From: Verrucomicrobiales bacterium
Lineage (GTDB): Bacteria; Verrucomicrobiota; Verrucomicrobiia; Limisphaerales; UBA1100
Direction of reading: 5' to 3'
NCBI GenBank assembly: GCA_005809105.1
Contig: SYLI01000019.1
Span: forward strand, 1-41,929
DNA: 41,929 nucleotides
Shown here: positions 8,039 through 15,006 of the stretch, piece by piece
How the letters are laid out: every line of letters starts with the position of its first letter
Numbering within the stretch: the stretch's first letter is position 1
Position numbers and translations under genes: made by a program
Notes under the pieces: model-generated
Database searches by the model: none
What the model was told of the DNA's origin: nothing
What the model saw: the letters and a program-made list of their open reading frames with translations, nothing else

Positions 8039-9136
8039 ATGGCGGAACACGAAGGCGGCCAGGAAAAAACCGAGTTACCGACGCCCCGTCGGCTTCAGGA
8101 ATTGCTGGAGTCCGGGCAGTTCGCGCGCAGCTCTGAAATCCAAACCGTTTGCCTCATCGGCATCGGGCTCGTGGTACTGACCTTGGTCGTGCCACGGATT
8201 TTGGGTGTGATGAAGGAGTACATGGCCGGCACCTTCTCGCAGTTGGGCAGCGCGCGCGTGACGGTGGAGTCATTTCCCGCGCAGTTCGCGCATTTCCTGA
8301 CGATGGCAGGGATGTGCCTCTTGCCCATCATGCTGGCGGGATTCTTCGCTGCATTGCTGGGGAGCGGCATGCAAAGCCGGTTTCAGCTGACACCCAAGGC
8401 ACTCGAGCTCAAATGGGGCCGAATTAATCCCATGGCCGGTTTCAAAAATATCATGGGGGTGCAATCGGGCGTGCGGCTGCTGGTGGCCGTGCTCAAGTTT
8501 GTCGTCATCTTTGGTTTCACCTATCCGGTCATTCGCGATGTGACGCAGGACCCCATCTTCTACGCCGCCACCGACTTTGACTACCTGCTCTCCTTCATGG
8601 GGCGCACGGCACAGGCTGTGACGGTGCGCGTGCTGGCGGGCATGGTGATCATCGCCCTGGCCGACTACGGCTACCAACTTTGGAAGACCGAACAGGACAG
8701 CATGATGACCCGCGACGAGGTGAAGGAGGAAACCAAGAGCAACGAAGGCAACCAGCAGGTGAAGGGCGAGCTGCGCCGTCGCCGTCGCCAGATGTTGCGC
8801 CAGAAATGGCAGCGCGAGGTGCCCAAGGCCGATGTCATCGTGACCAACCCCACGCACCTGTCGGTCGCCTTGCGTTACGACCGCAAGAAAATGGGTGCGC
8901 CCAGAGTGGTGGCCAAGGGCGCGCGGTTTAATGCGCTGCGCATCCGCGAAATTGCCAAGCAACATCAGGTGCCCATCATCGAGAACAAGCCGGTGGCGCG
9001 GCTGCTCTTCAAGCACTGCAAGGAAGGCCAGGAAATCATCCCGAACCTGTTCGCGGCCGTGGCCGAGATTCTGGCGCACGTGTACCGCACCAACCGCTAC
9101 CGGTACTACAAGATGGGCATCGAAATTCCCAAGTAG
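8039..9136 (+). CDS. flhB: Flagellar export switch protein FlhB
   Basis: FlhB controls the switch from hook to filament export, through self-cleavage in its cytoplasmic domain. The N-terminus has 'EKTELPTPRRLQELLESGQF', a slight variant of the family opening, followed by four membrane helices. The cleavage motif NPTH is present at residues 270-273 in 'VIVTNPTHLSVALRYD'. The C-terminal domain is complete ('ARFNALRIREIAKQHQVPII', 'LFKHCKEGQEI'). At 365 residues it is of normal length. The start is 3 nt after the fliR stop. Confidence 0.97.
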   Translation: MAEHEGGQEKTELPTPRRLQELLESGQFARSSEIQTVCLIGIGLVVLTLVVPRILGVMKEYMAGTFSQLGSARVTVESFPAQFAHFLTMAGMCLLPIMLAGFFAALLGSGMQSRFQLTPKALELKWGRINPMAGFKNIMGVQSGVRLLVAVLKFVVIFGFTYPVIRDVTQDPIFYAATDFDYLLSFMGRTAQAVTVRVLAGMVIIALADYGYQLWKTEQDSMMTRDEVKEETKSNEGNQQVKGELRRRRRQMLRQKWQREVPKADVIVTNPTHLSVALRYDRKKMGAPRVVAKGARFNALRIREIAKQHQVPIIENKPVARLLFKHCKEGQEIIPNLFAAVAEILAHVYRTNRYRYYKMGIEIPK

Positions 9137-9226
9137 GCCCATGGCAACCCCTTCCTCAGTGGCGCGGCAAGGCAGCCTAAAAGCTTATATTCCATCGTTT
9201 CGGTGCGTTTGCGGATGGTTTTTGGG

Positions 9227-9242
9227 TGGCATCGGCCTTGCT
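9227..9242 (+). promoter_or_regulatory. Sigma-54 (RpoN) type promoter of flhA
   Basis: TGGCATCGGCCTTGCT has GG-N10-GC spacing and a perfect -12 half (TTGCT). It lies in the 174-nt gap between flhB and flhA, with a predicted start near 9253, about 58 nt before the first possible flhA start. It belongs to the same TGGCAY-N6-TGCT set as the fliO, flagellin and glycosyltransferase sites. Confidence 0.72.
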
Positions 9243-9310
9243 GTGCAGAGGGCGGGTCGGAATGATTCTGGCCCGTTGTTAGTCCAGTCCATGCAACGGA
9301 ATGACTCGAG

Positions 9311-11482
9311 ATGGGGGCGCGGCGCCGCAGCCGCATTGCGGTGCGTATGAGCGCCGCCGCCGCCATTTCCCCTCGCAAGCCCGTCTGGGCCGACATCGTG
9401 CTGGTGTCGTTCATCTTCAGCGTGCTGCTGTGGATGATCCTGCCCCTGACGCCGCTGCTCATCGACATGCTCCTGGCGGTGAGCATTTCATCGGGCCTGC
9501 TGGTGATGCTGGTCATCATCTACATCCGCGAGCCCTCCGAGTTCACGAGTTTCCCCACGCTGCTGCTCATCACCACGCTCTTTCGGCTGGGCATCAACGT
9601 GGCGTCCACGCGACTCATTCTGGTGGATGGGCAGGCCGGCGAGATCATCCGCGCCTTCGGACAGGTCGTCGTCCAGGGCAACTACGTGGTGGGCTTCGTG
9701 ATCTTCATCATCCTCACCGTGATCAACTTTGTGGTCATCACCAAGGGTGCGGGCCGCATCGCCGAGGTGGCCGCGCGGTTCACCTTGGACGCGCTGCCGG
9801 GCAAGCAGATGGCCCTCGACGCAGAGCTCAATGCCGGACTCATCAAGGAGGACGTGGCGCGCCGCCGCCGCGAAGAACTGGCGCGCGAGGCCGACTTCTA
9901 CGGCGCCATGGACGGAGCGAGCAAGTTCGTGCGGGGCGATGCCATCGCCGGCATCCTCATCATCGTGGTCAACGTCATTGGCGGCATCAGCATTGGCGTG
10001 CTGCAAAAGGGGATGGACATCACCACGGCGCTGCAGACGTACACCATCCTGAGCATCGGTGAGGGCCTTGTCTCGCAAATCCCCGCACTGGTGATCTCCA
10101 CCGCCGCGGGCATCTTGGTGACGCGCACGGCCGAGCACAGCAGCCTGGGGCAGACCCTGGCGCGGCAACTCTTTTTCCAGCCCAAGGTGTTAAAGGTGCT
10201 GTCGGTCACCCTGTTCGCGCTGTCAGCATTCTCCCTCGTCACGGGCATCCTGCCGTGGTTCCCGTTCTGCGTCATGGCCGTACTCTTCGGCTTCATGCAC
10301 CGATCCTTCGAGAAACAGGGCCTGATTGGGCTGCGGTCGGCAGACGGAGGGGATTTTCCCGGCGGAGCCGTGGCCGAAATGCCCGGTGGGCCTCCCTCAT
10401 CGGGCGGAGGCAAAGCGGCACCAGCGGCGGGCGGGCCGGGAAAACTGGAGGATTTGCTCAACGTGGACACGCTGCAAATCGAGCTGGGCTACGGACTGCT
10501 GGCCCTGGCCGACCCCAAGAAGGGCGGCGACATTCTCGAGCGGGTCACCAGCGTGCGGCGCAATTTTGTGCAGGACATGGGCTTTGTGATTCCGGCCGTG
10601 CGCCTGCGCGACAATCTGCAGTTGGGGGCCAACGAGTATCGCTTCATCTTCCGGGGACAGATGATTGCCTCGGGCGAGGTGATGCCCGGCTACTGGATGG
10701 CGATGAACACCAACAACAGCACCGAGGTGCTCCCCGGGGTGCAGACCACCGAGCCGGTGTTTGGCCTTGCCGCCACATGGATCACGGAGGTGGAGCGCAA
10801 GAATGCCGAGGTGGCCGGCTACACGGTGGTGGACGCCGCGTCGGTGCTGGTGACGCATTTTAGCGAGACCATCAAGCGCTACTGCCACCAGATTCTCTCG
10901 CGGCAGGACGTTCAGGTGCTGCTCGACACGCTCAAGGAAAACAACCCGGCGCTCGTCAACGAACTGGTGCCCGCGCTGCTGTCGGTGGGACAGGTGCAAC
11001 GGGTGCTTCAAAACCTGCTCAGCGAGCACATCTCCATCCGCAACCTCGTCAGCGTGCTCGAACGCGTGGCCGACTACGCCGCCACCACCAAGAACCCCGA
11101 CGAACTGGCCGAGCAGGCGCGACGCGCCATCGGCAACCAGATCGTCAAGCAGTACCAGGATCCCCAGGGTGTCGTGCATGCCATCACACTCGATCCCTGG
11201 CTTGAGGAAGACCTGGCAAAAGGCCTGCGTCAGGCAGCCGCCGAGACTCATCTGCTGGTCGATCCCAAGATGGCGCAGCACCTCTCCCATCACTTTTCAC
11301 AGGCCATGCAGCCCATGATCGCCGAGGGCAAGCCGCCGGTCGTCATCTGCGCCGGCGCGATTCGGGCTGGACTCCGCCGCTTCTTTGCGGCGAAATTCCC
11401 CGACTTGGCGTTCCTCTCCTACGAGGAGCTGCCGCCCAAGGTGGAGATCGCGCCCGTCAGCACCCTCCCCAGCCTGGGCTAA
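9311..11482 (+). CDS. flhA: Flagellar export gate protein FlhA
   Basis: FlhA is the large export gate subunit that receives chaperone-cargo complexes and uses the proton gradient. The N-terminal half has about eight membrane helices and the highly conserved FHIPEP-family region: 'GQAGEIIRAFGQVVVQGNYV', 'ITKGAGRIAEVAARFTLDA', 'KQMALDAELNAGLI', 'EADFYGAMDGASKFVRGDA'. A Gly/Pro-rich linker (about residues 345-380) leads to the cytoplasmic domain ('QIELGYGLLALAD', 'QDMGFVIPAVRLRDN'). The start is uncertain: 9311 gives 723 residues, and an in-frame ATG at 9347 removes 12 basic residues. Neither has a strong Shine-Dalgarno sequence. flhF follows after 33 nt. Confidence 0.96.
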   Translation: MGARRRSRIAVRMSAAAAISPRKPVWADIVLVSFIFSVLLWMILPLTPLLIDMLLAVSISSGLLVMLVIIYIREPSEFTSFPTLLLITTLFRLGINVASTRLILVDGQAGEIIRAFGQVVVQGNYVVGFVIFIILTVINFVVITKGAGRIAEVAARFTLDALPGKQMALDAELNAGLIKEDVARRRREELAREADFYGAMDGASKFVRGDAIAGILIIVVNVIGGISIGVLQKGMDITTALQTYTILSIGEGLVSQIPALVISTAAGILVTRTAEHSSLGQTLARQLFFQPKVLKVLSVTLFALSAFSLVTGILPWFPFCVMAVLFGFMHRSFEKQGLIGLRSADGGDFPGGAVAEMPGGPPSSGGGKAAPAAGGPGKLEDLLNVDTLQIELGYGLLALADPKKGGDILERVTSVRRNFVQDMGFVIPAVRLRDNLQLGANEYRFIFRGQMIASGEVMPGYWMAMNTNNSTEVLPGVQTTEPVFGLAATWITEVERKNAEVAGYTVVDAASVLVTHFSETIKRYCHQILSRQDVQVLLDTLKENNPALVNELVPALLSVGQVQRVLQNLLSEHISIRNLVSVLERVADYAATTKNPDELAEQARRAIGNQIVKQYQDPQGVVHAITLDPWLEEDLAKGLRQAAAETHLLVDPKMAQHLSHHFSQAMQPMIAEGKPPVVICAGAIRAGLRRFFAAKFPDLAFLSYEELPPKVEIAPVSTLPSLG

Positions 11483-11487
11483 TGTGA

Positions 11488-11503
11488 TCCGGCGCAAGCC
11501 GGA
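11488..11503 (+). other. Hairpin with GCAA tetraloop between flhA and flhF
   Basis: TCCGGC-GCAA-GCCGGA is a perfect 6-bp stem closed by a GNRA tetraloop, in the 33-nt gap just before flhF. There is no T-run, so it is not a terminator. It may protect the mRNA end or limit flhF translation. Confidence 0.4.
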
Positions 11504-11515
11504 GCGGTCGGGCCC

Positions 11516-12655
11516 ATGAACGTCGTCAAAGTCGTCGCCAACTCCCCCCAGGAGGCTTTGGAAAAAGTCCATGCGCAGCTCGGGGCGCAGGCCGTGGTGC
11601 TCAACGTTCGCAAGCTGCCCGTCAATGGCATCCGTAAAATCTGGACGCAGCCCCAGGTGGAAGTCATGGCCACGGCTCCGGAGCCCAAAGCCGACCATCA
11701 GGAGCTTTTGCTGCGCCTCAACGACAAGATTGACCAGCTTGAGCGCGACCTGCTGCACCGTCCTGCGGTGGCGCAGGGTGCGCACGTCATCCGCGGTGCG
11801 CAGCCTCCCTTGGCGGCACTGCCTCCCAAGATCGCCGAGATGATCCGTGGCGCGCGCGTCGCCGGAGGCGATGGCGAGGGCGGCCTGCTTCCCTCCGCCA
11901 AGATTCTTGAGCAGCTGGGAGTGCTGCCCTCGCACGCGCGCTGGGTGTCAGGACAGGCGCGAAACTTTCTGGGCTTCACCAAGCCGCGCAATCTGCAGGA
12001 GGAGTTCACGCTCATCCGCGAAACGCTCTCAGACTACTGGCGGCAGCTGGTGAGGCGCCACGTGCTGCCGGGCAATCCACTGCGCGTGCTGGTGGGCACG
12101 CCGGGCACGGGAAAGACCACGGCGTTGTGCAAGTGGATGACCCGGGAAGTGCTCCTGTCAAACCGGCCTGTGCGCGTGTGGCGGCTGGACGGCGCCGCAC
12201 CCAACCTGGCGGATTTTCTCAACGTGCATTGCGAGGTATTGCGCGTGCCGGTGGAGCGCCTGTGGGACGCCGCCGAGCCCATCCCGGAGGACACGCTGCG
12301 GTTCGTAGATTTGCCCGGCGTGCCGGTGGACGACCGCGAAGGGCGGCGCGCGTTGGGGGAGCAGTTGCGCGCCCTGCCGCAGGCGCAGGTGCTGCTGGTG
12401 CTCAACGCTGCCTACGATCTGGGGCTGCTGCTGGCGCACGCGCGGTTCTTCTCTGGTCTGCCGCTCGCCGGCATCGTCCTGACCCATCTTGATGAGGAAT
12501 CACGCTGGAGCAAGTGCTGGAACCTGGTGCTGGCCACGCAACTGCCCATCATCCATCTGTCGGGGGGGCAGCACATCCCCGGTAATTTTGATGAAGCGCA
12601 GCCCGAGGCACTGTTTGACCGGCTAGTGCAGGCCGGTCGTGTCGGCGACGACTAA
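11516..12655 (+). CDS. flhF: FlhF-like SRP-family GTPase with degenerate motifs
   Basis: FlhF is an SRP-type GTPase that sets flagellum position and number. The N-terminus ('ANSPQEALEKVHAQLGAQAV') is the typical FlhF opening, followed by a variable basic region and a helical N domain ('FTLIRETLSDYWRQLV'). The P-loop is intact: 'GTPGTGKTT' at residues 194-202. The later motifs are unusual: the region where 'D.YR..A.EQL' is expected reads 'RLDGAAPNLADF', G3 reads 'VDLPGV' (residues 264-269) instead of DTAGR, and G4 reads 'THLD' (323-326) instead of TKLD. Identity is supported by the N-terminus and by position after flhA; GTPase activity is doubtful. The stop is only 6 bp from that of the convergent next gene. 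Confidence 0.82.
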   Translation: MNVVKVVANSPQEALEKVHAQLGAQAVVLNVRKLPVNGIRKIWTQPQVEVMATAPEPKADHQELLLRLNDKIDQLERDLLHRPAVAQGAHVIRGAQPPLAALPPKIAEMIRGARVAGGDGEGGLLPSAKILEQLGVLPSHARWVSGQARNFLGFTKPRNLQEEFTLIRETLSDYWRQLVRRHVLPGNPLRVLVGTPGTGKTTALCKWMTREVLLSNRPVRVWRLDGAAPNLADFLNVHCEVLRVPVERLWDAAEPIPEDTLRFVDLPGVPVDDREGRRALGEQLRALPQAQVLLVLNAAYDLGLLLAHARFFSGLPLAGIVLTHLDEESRWSKCWNLVLATQLPIIHLSGGQHIPGNFDEAQPEALFDRLVQAGRVGDD

Positions 12656-12661
12656 CTTTCG

Positions 12662-13111
12662 CTAGGGCGTTCCCACGGGGCCGGTGGCGTTGGCAGCGGG
12701 AGTGGCCTTGGTGACGGGCGTGCCATCATCGAGCCACTGATAGGCATCAAGGAAGACGCCTTTGCGGAACGAGCGCACCCACATCAGACTGTTGCGCTCG
12801 TTGTCGTAACGATGCGTCTCGTTGCCATCGTGCCGGCCCATGTCGTACTGGATGCTGCTCTCGACGTTGCCGCTCTCGTAGTACCACTTCCATTCGCCGT
12901 GCTGCAGGCCCTCTTTAAGTTCGCCTTCAAATTGCAAACGGCCGTTGGGAAATTGCGCCGACTGCTTGCCCGACCACGGCTTGCCGTCGAGATACCATTT
13001 GCCATCCTCACCAAACCTCACCCGGTCTGGCGTAATCTCCTTGGTGGACTTGGAGCATGCACAGAGCGCAAGCACGATGGCCAGGATGCCGCGATGACTC
13101 CAACCGTTCAT
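12662..13111 (-). CDS. MORN-repeat lipoprotein
   Basis: The chosen start (13111) gives 149 residues with a lipoprotein signal peptide ('ILAIVLALCAC', Cys in a lipobox-like setting). The mature part has MORN-type repeats in the style of the YwqK family: 'FPNGRLQFEGELKEGLQHG', 'WYYESGNVESSIQYDMGRHD'. The longer frame to 13192 would place a hydrophilic stretch before the signal and cross the terminator at 13161-13189, so it is rejected. The role is unknown; such repeats often occur on envelope proteins. A Sel1/MORN lipoprotein is encoded at 19055-20173. The Ala/Thr/Pro-rich tail is probably disordered. Confidence 0.75.
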   Translation of the reverse strand: MNGWSHRGILAIVLALCACSKSTKEITPDRVRFGEDGKWYLDGKPWSGKQSAQFPNGRLQFEGELKEGLQHGEWKWYYESGNVESSIQYDMGRHDGNETHRYDNERNSLMWVRSFRKGVFLDAYQWLDDGTPVTKATPAANATGPVGTP

Positions 13112-13153
13112 GCGGGTGAGCGTAGGCCATTCTCCGGCCTGCTGGCAATGGCC

Positions 13154-13200
13154 CAAAAAAACACGGCAGGGGTGTTCGCCCTGCCGTGTCATGATTTTTT
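13154..13200 (-). terminator. Strong rho-independent terminator, probably bidirectional
   Basis: A perfect 11-bp stem (13161-13171 with 13179-13189) encloses a 7-nt loop. An A-run lies to the left (13155-13161) and a T-run to the right (13195-13200), so both strands read a hairpin followed by T's. On the minus strand it stands about 20 nt after the stop of the 13212-14915 gene and ends that operon. Confidence 0.9.
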
Positions 13201-13211
13201 GGGAAGCGGCC

Positions 13212-14915
13212 TTAGTTTTTTTCGATGCCCTTGGGGCGCGCCTGTGGCTTCGGCGGCGGCTCGTCGCCAGCGCCTCGAACCTCCCTCGCCAGATCCAGGA
13301 TCTGGCGAAGCGCGTTCTTCTGCTTGTCGCGGAAGAGCAGTTCGATCCCGTAGCTGAAGTGATCCTGCTTCCAATTGCCGGTCACCTCAAAGCGCGAGAA
13401 ACGCCGCAAGGCATTGATGGCCTCATCGGGGGCGTCAAAATCCTGAGCCAGCCGGGTGATGAGGTCGAAGTCCACCGCCAGCGCCATGTCGTTCTTGTCG
13501 AAGAAACCGCGCTGTGCGCCCTCCACCGCACCGGGCACGCGCCCGAGTTTGGCAACATTGATCATGCCCTCGCTGCCGATGAAGAGCCGGCCCTTCTGGT
13601 GCACGATGTCAAAGCCCTCGCCTCGCATGGCCTTGAGCGCCTCGCCTTCGTTGAGCTTGGCCATGAGTTTTCCCAGCTTGGCGTCATCCGCGATGGTCAG
13701 GCCCAGCAACAGCGACGGTTTTGGGGGGCCTTCGTTTCCGACCTTCTTCAGGTCCACAAAGGTGAACATCATTTCATTTCCGAGCATGTCGATGAAGTCG
13801 TTCACGCCCAAACCAGTGGCGCCCATCAACATGATTTCGAGGAAGGCAAATCCCTGCTGGCCCTCAGGCCCGCCGAAGTTCTTGAGCGCCGGCAGGTATT
13901 CCTCCTTCATCCACTTGCGCGAAGCGTCCATGTCAAAGGAGTACACGCCTGAGGCGACGGCTTTCTGAGGCACCAGATTGAGCAGCGTTTTCTTGGGCCC
14001 TGACTTGCCAAACTTTTTGAGCCAGTCGGAGTCGGAGCTGTAGAGCACATCCGCGCGGATGGAGCCGGCCAGAAAATTCACCGCGCCGGCCATGCGCAGA
14101 TTCCCCAGTAACTCGCGCATCTTTTTAAGCTGCTCCCCGGGAATGTCGGGGGCCAGTTCCATCAGCGAGTTGAAGTTCATCCAGCCACCGGCGTCGGGAT
14201 TGTTGCGCAGATAGCCCGCAAAGGTGGCCTCGGCTTTGCCCAGCGGCTGCTTGCCGCCGCGCACGCCCACGGCCAGCTGCGGCGCCTTCGGGGAACCCTC
14301 TCTCGTGGGATCGGCGCCCACGATGATGATGGCCTCGTCGTTGAAGGAGAGCGACGCCGCGCCTTGCGCTTCTTCAGGATCCAGGATGTTCCAGCCGCCC
14401 TCGACGCGCAGTTGCTGCAGGACTTTCGTTCCCGCAAGTCCAGCCGCTTCCTTCACCACGTCGCGAAGTCCCTGCTCGAATTTCTTCGCGCTCAAAGGGG
14501 TCGCCACGATGCCACCCCAGCCGCTCGGTGGCCCATCCTTCGAAGGCGTGAGCTTGGCGAAAAGGTGGATGGGCCGGTCGAGATCCACCCCCAGAAGTTC
14601 GGGCGCCTCGAGCAGCTTGGCCGCCAGCTCGCTCTGCTTGCGGATTTCCGCCAGCTGCTCCTTCACTCCCGGCAAGTCGGCCAGAGTTTCATAGCCCGAT
14701 TTCTTCAGAATCTGGCCTAGCGAGATCGACAGCACGATGTGCGCGTCGGCGGGGATGTATTTGAGGCCCGGATCAGCCTTCTTGGGCCCCACTTGGGCGG
14801 TGGCAGGAATGGCGGTCCACGCCAGAGCGACCGCCAGCGCGGCGGCGAACCTGGAAAAACGGGTCGCGCGCCCCATCGGCAGACGACAGCACTGCAAGGA
14901 GGGTATTTCTTTCAT
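13212..14915 (-). CDS. Exported 'PADA'-family protein, paralog 1 (DUF3352-like)
   Basis: Function is not known. The protein has 567 residues with an N-terminal signal peptide ('FAAALAVALAWTAIPATAQ'). The mature part opens with 'LKYIPADAHIVLSISLGQIL', a motif shared with the next two genes upstream, followed by alternating alpha/beta segments that suggest two similar halves. The C-terminus, 'FSYGIELLFRDKQKNALRQI', also has counterparts in both paralogs. It resembles, from memory, DUF3352-type proteins ('lPADT.lyl'), which are of unknown function. The start at 14915 gives a long n-region; ATG 14876 gives a more compact signal peptide and may be the real start. Neither has a good Shine-Dalgarno sequence. 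It is the last gene of a four-gene operon, followed by a terminator. Confidence 0.7.
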   Translation of the reverse strand: MKEIPSLQCCRLPMGRATRFSRFAAALAVALAWTAIPATAQVGPKKADPGLKYIPADAHIVLSISLGQILKKSGYETLADLPGVKEQLAEIRKQSELAAKLLEAPELLGVDLDRPIHLFAKLTPSKDGPPSGWGGIVATPLSAKKFEQGLRDVVKEAAGLAGTKVLQQLRVEGGWNILDPEEAQGAASLSFNDEAIIIVGADPTREGSPKAPQLAVGVRGGKQPLGKAEATFAGYLRNNPDAGGWMNFNSLMELAPDIPGEQLKKMRELLGNLRMAGAVNFLAGSIRADVLYSSDSDWLKKFGKSGPKKTLLNLVPQKAVASGVYSFDMDASRKWMKEEYLPALKNFGGPEGQQGFAFLEIMLMGATGLGVNDFIDMLGNEMMFTFVDLKKVGNEGPPKPSLLLGLTIADDAKLGKLMAKLNEGEALKAMRGEGFDIVHQKGRLFIGSEGMINVAKLGRVPGAVEGAQRGFFDKNDMALAVDFDLITRLAQDFDAPDEAINALRRFSRFEVTGNWKQDHFSYGIELLFRDKQKNALRQILDLAREVRGAGDEPPPKPQARPKGIEKN

Positions 14916-15006
14916 GAGCGGAACACTATCGGGGGTTGGGTTGGTTGTAAACACGATTGCTGTAAGCACCACTTTGACAGGCCGGAATGCGAAAAGGTTA
15001 CGAAAG

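Noticed and set aside
13112-13192. Longer version of the MORN lipoprotein gene starting at 13192
   Set aside because: It would cross the terminator hairpin and place a hydrophilic stretch before the lipoprotein signal peptide.
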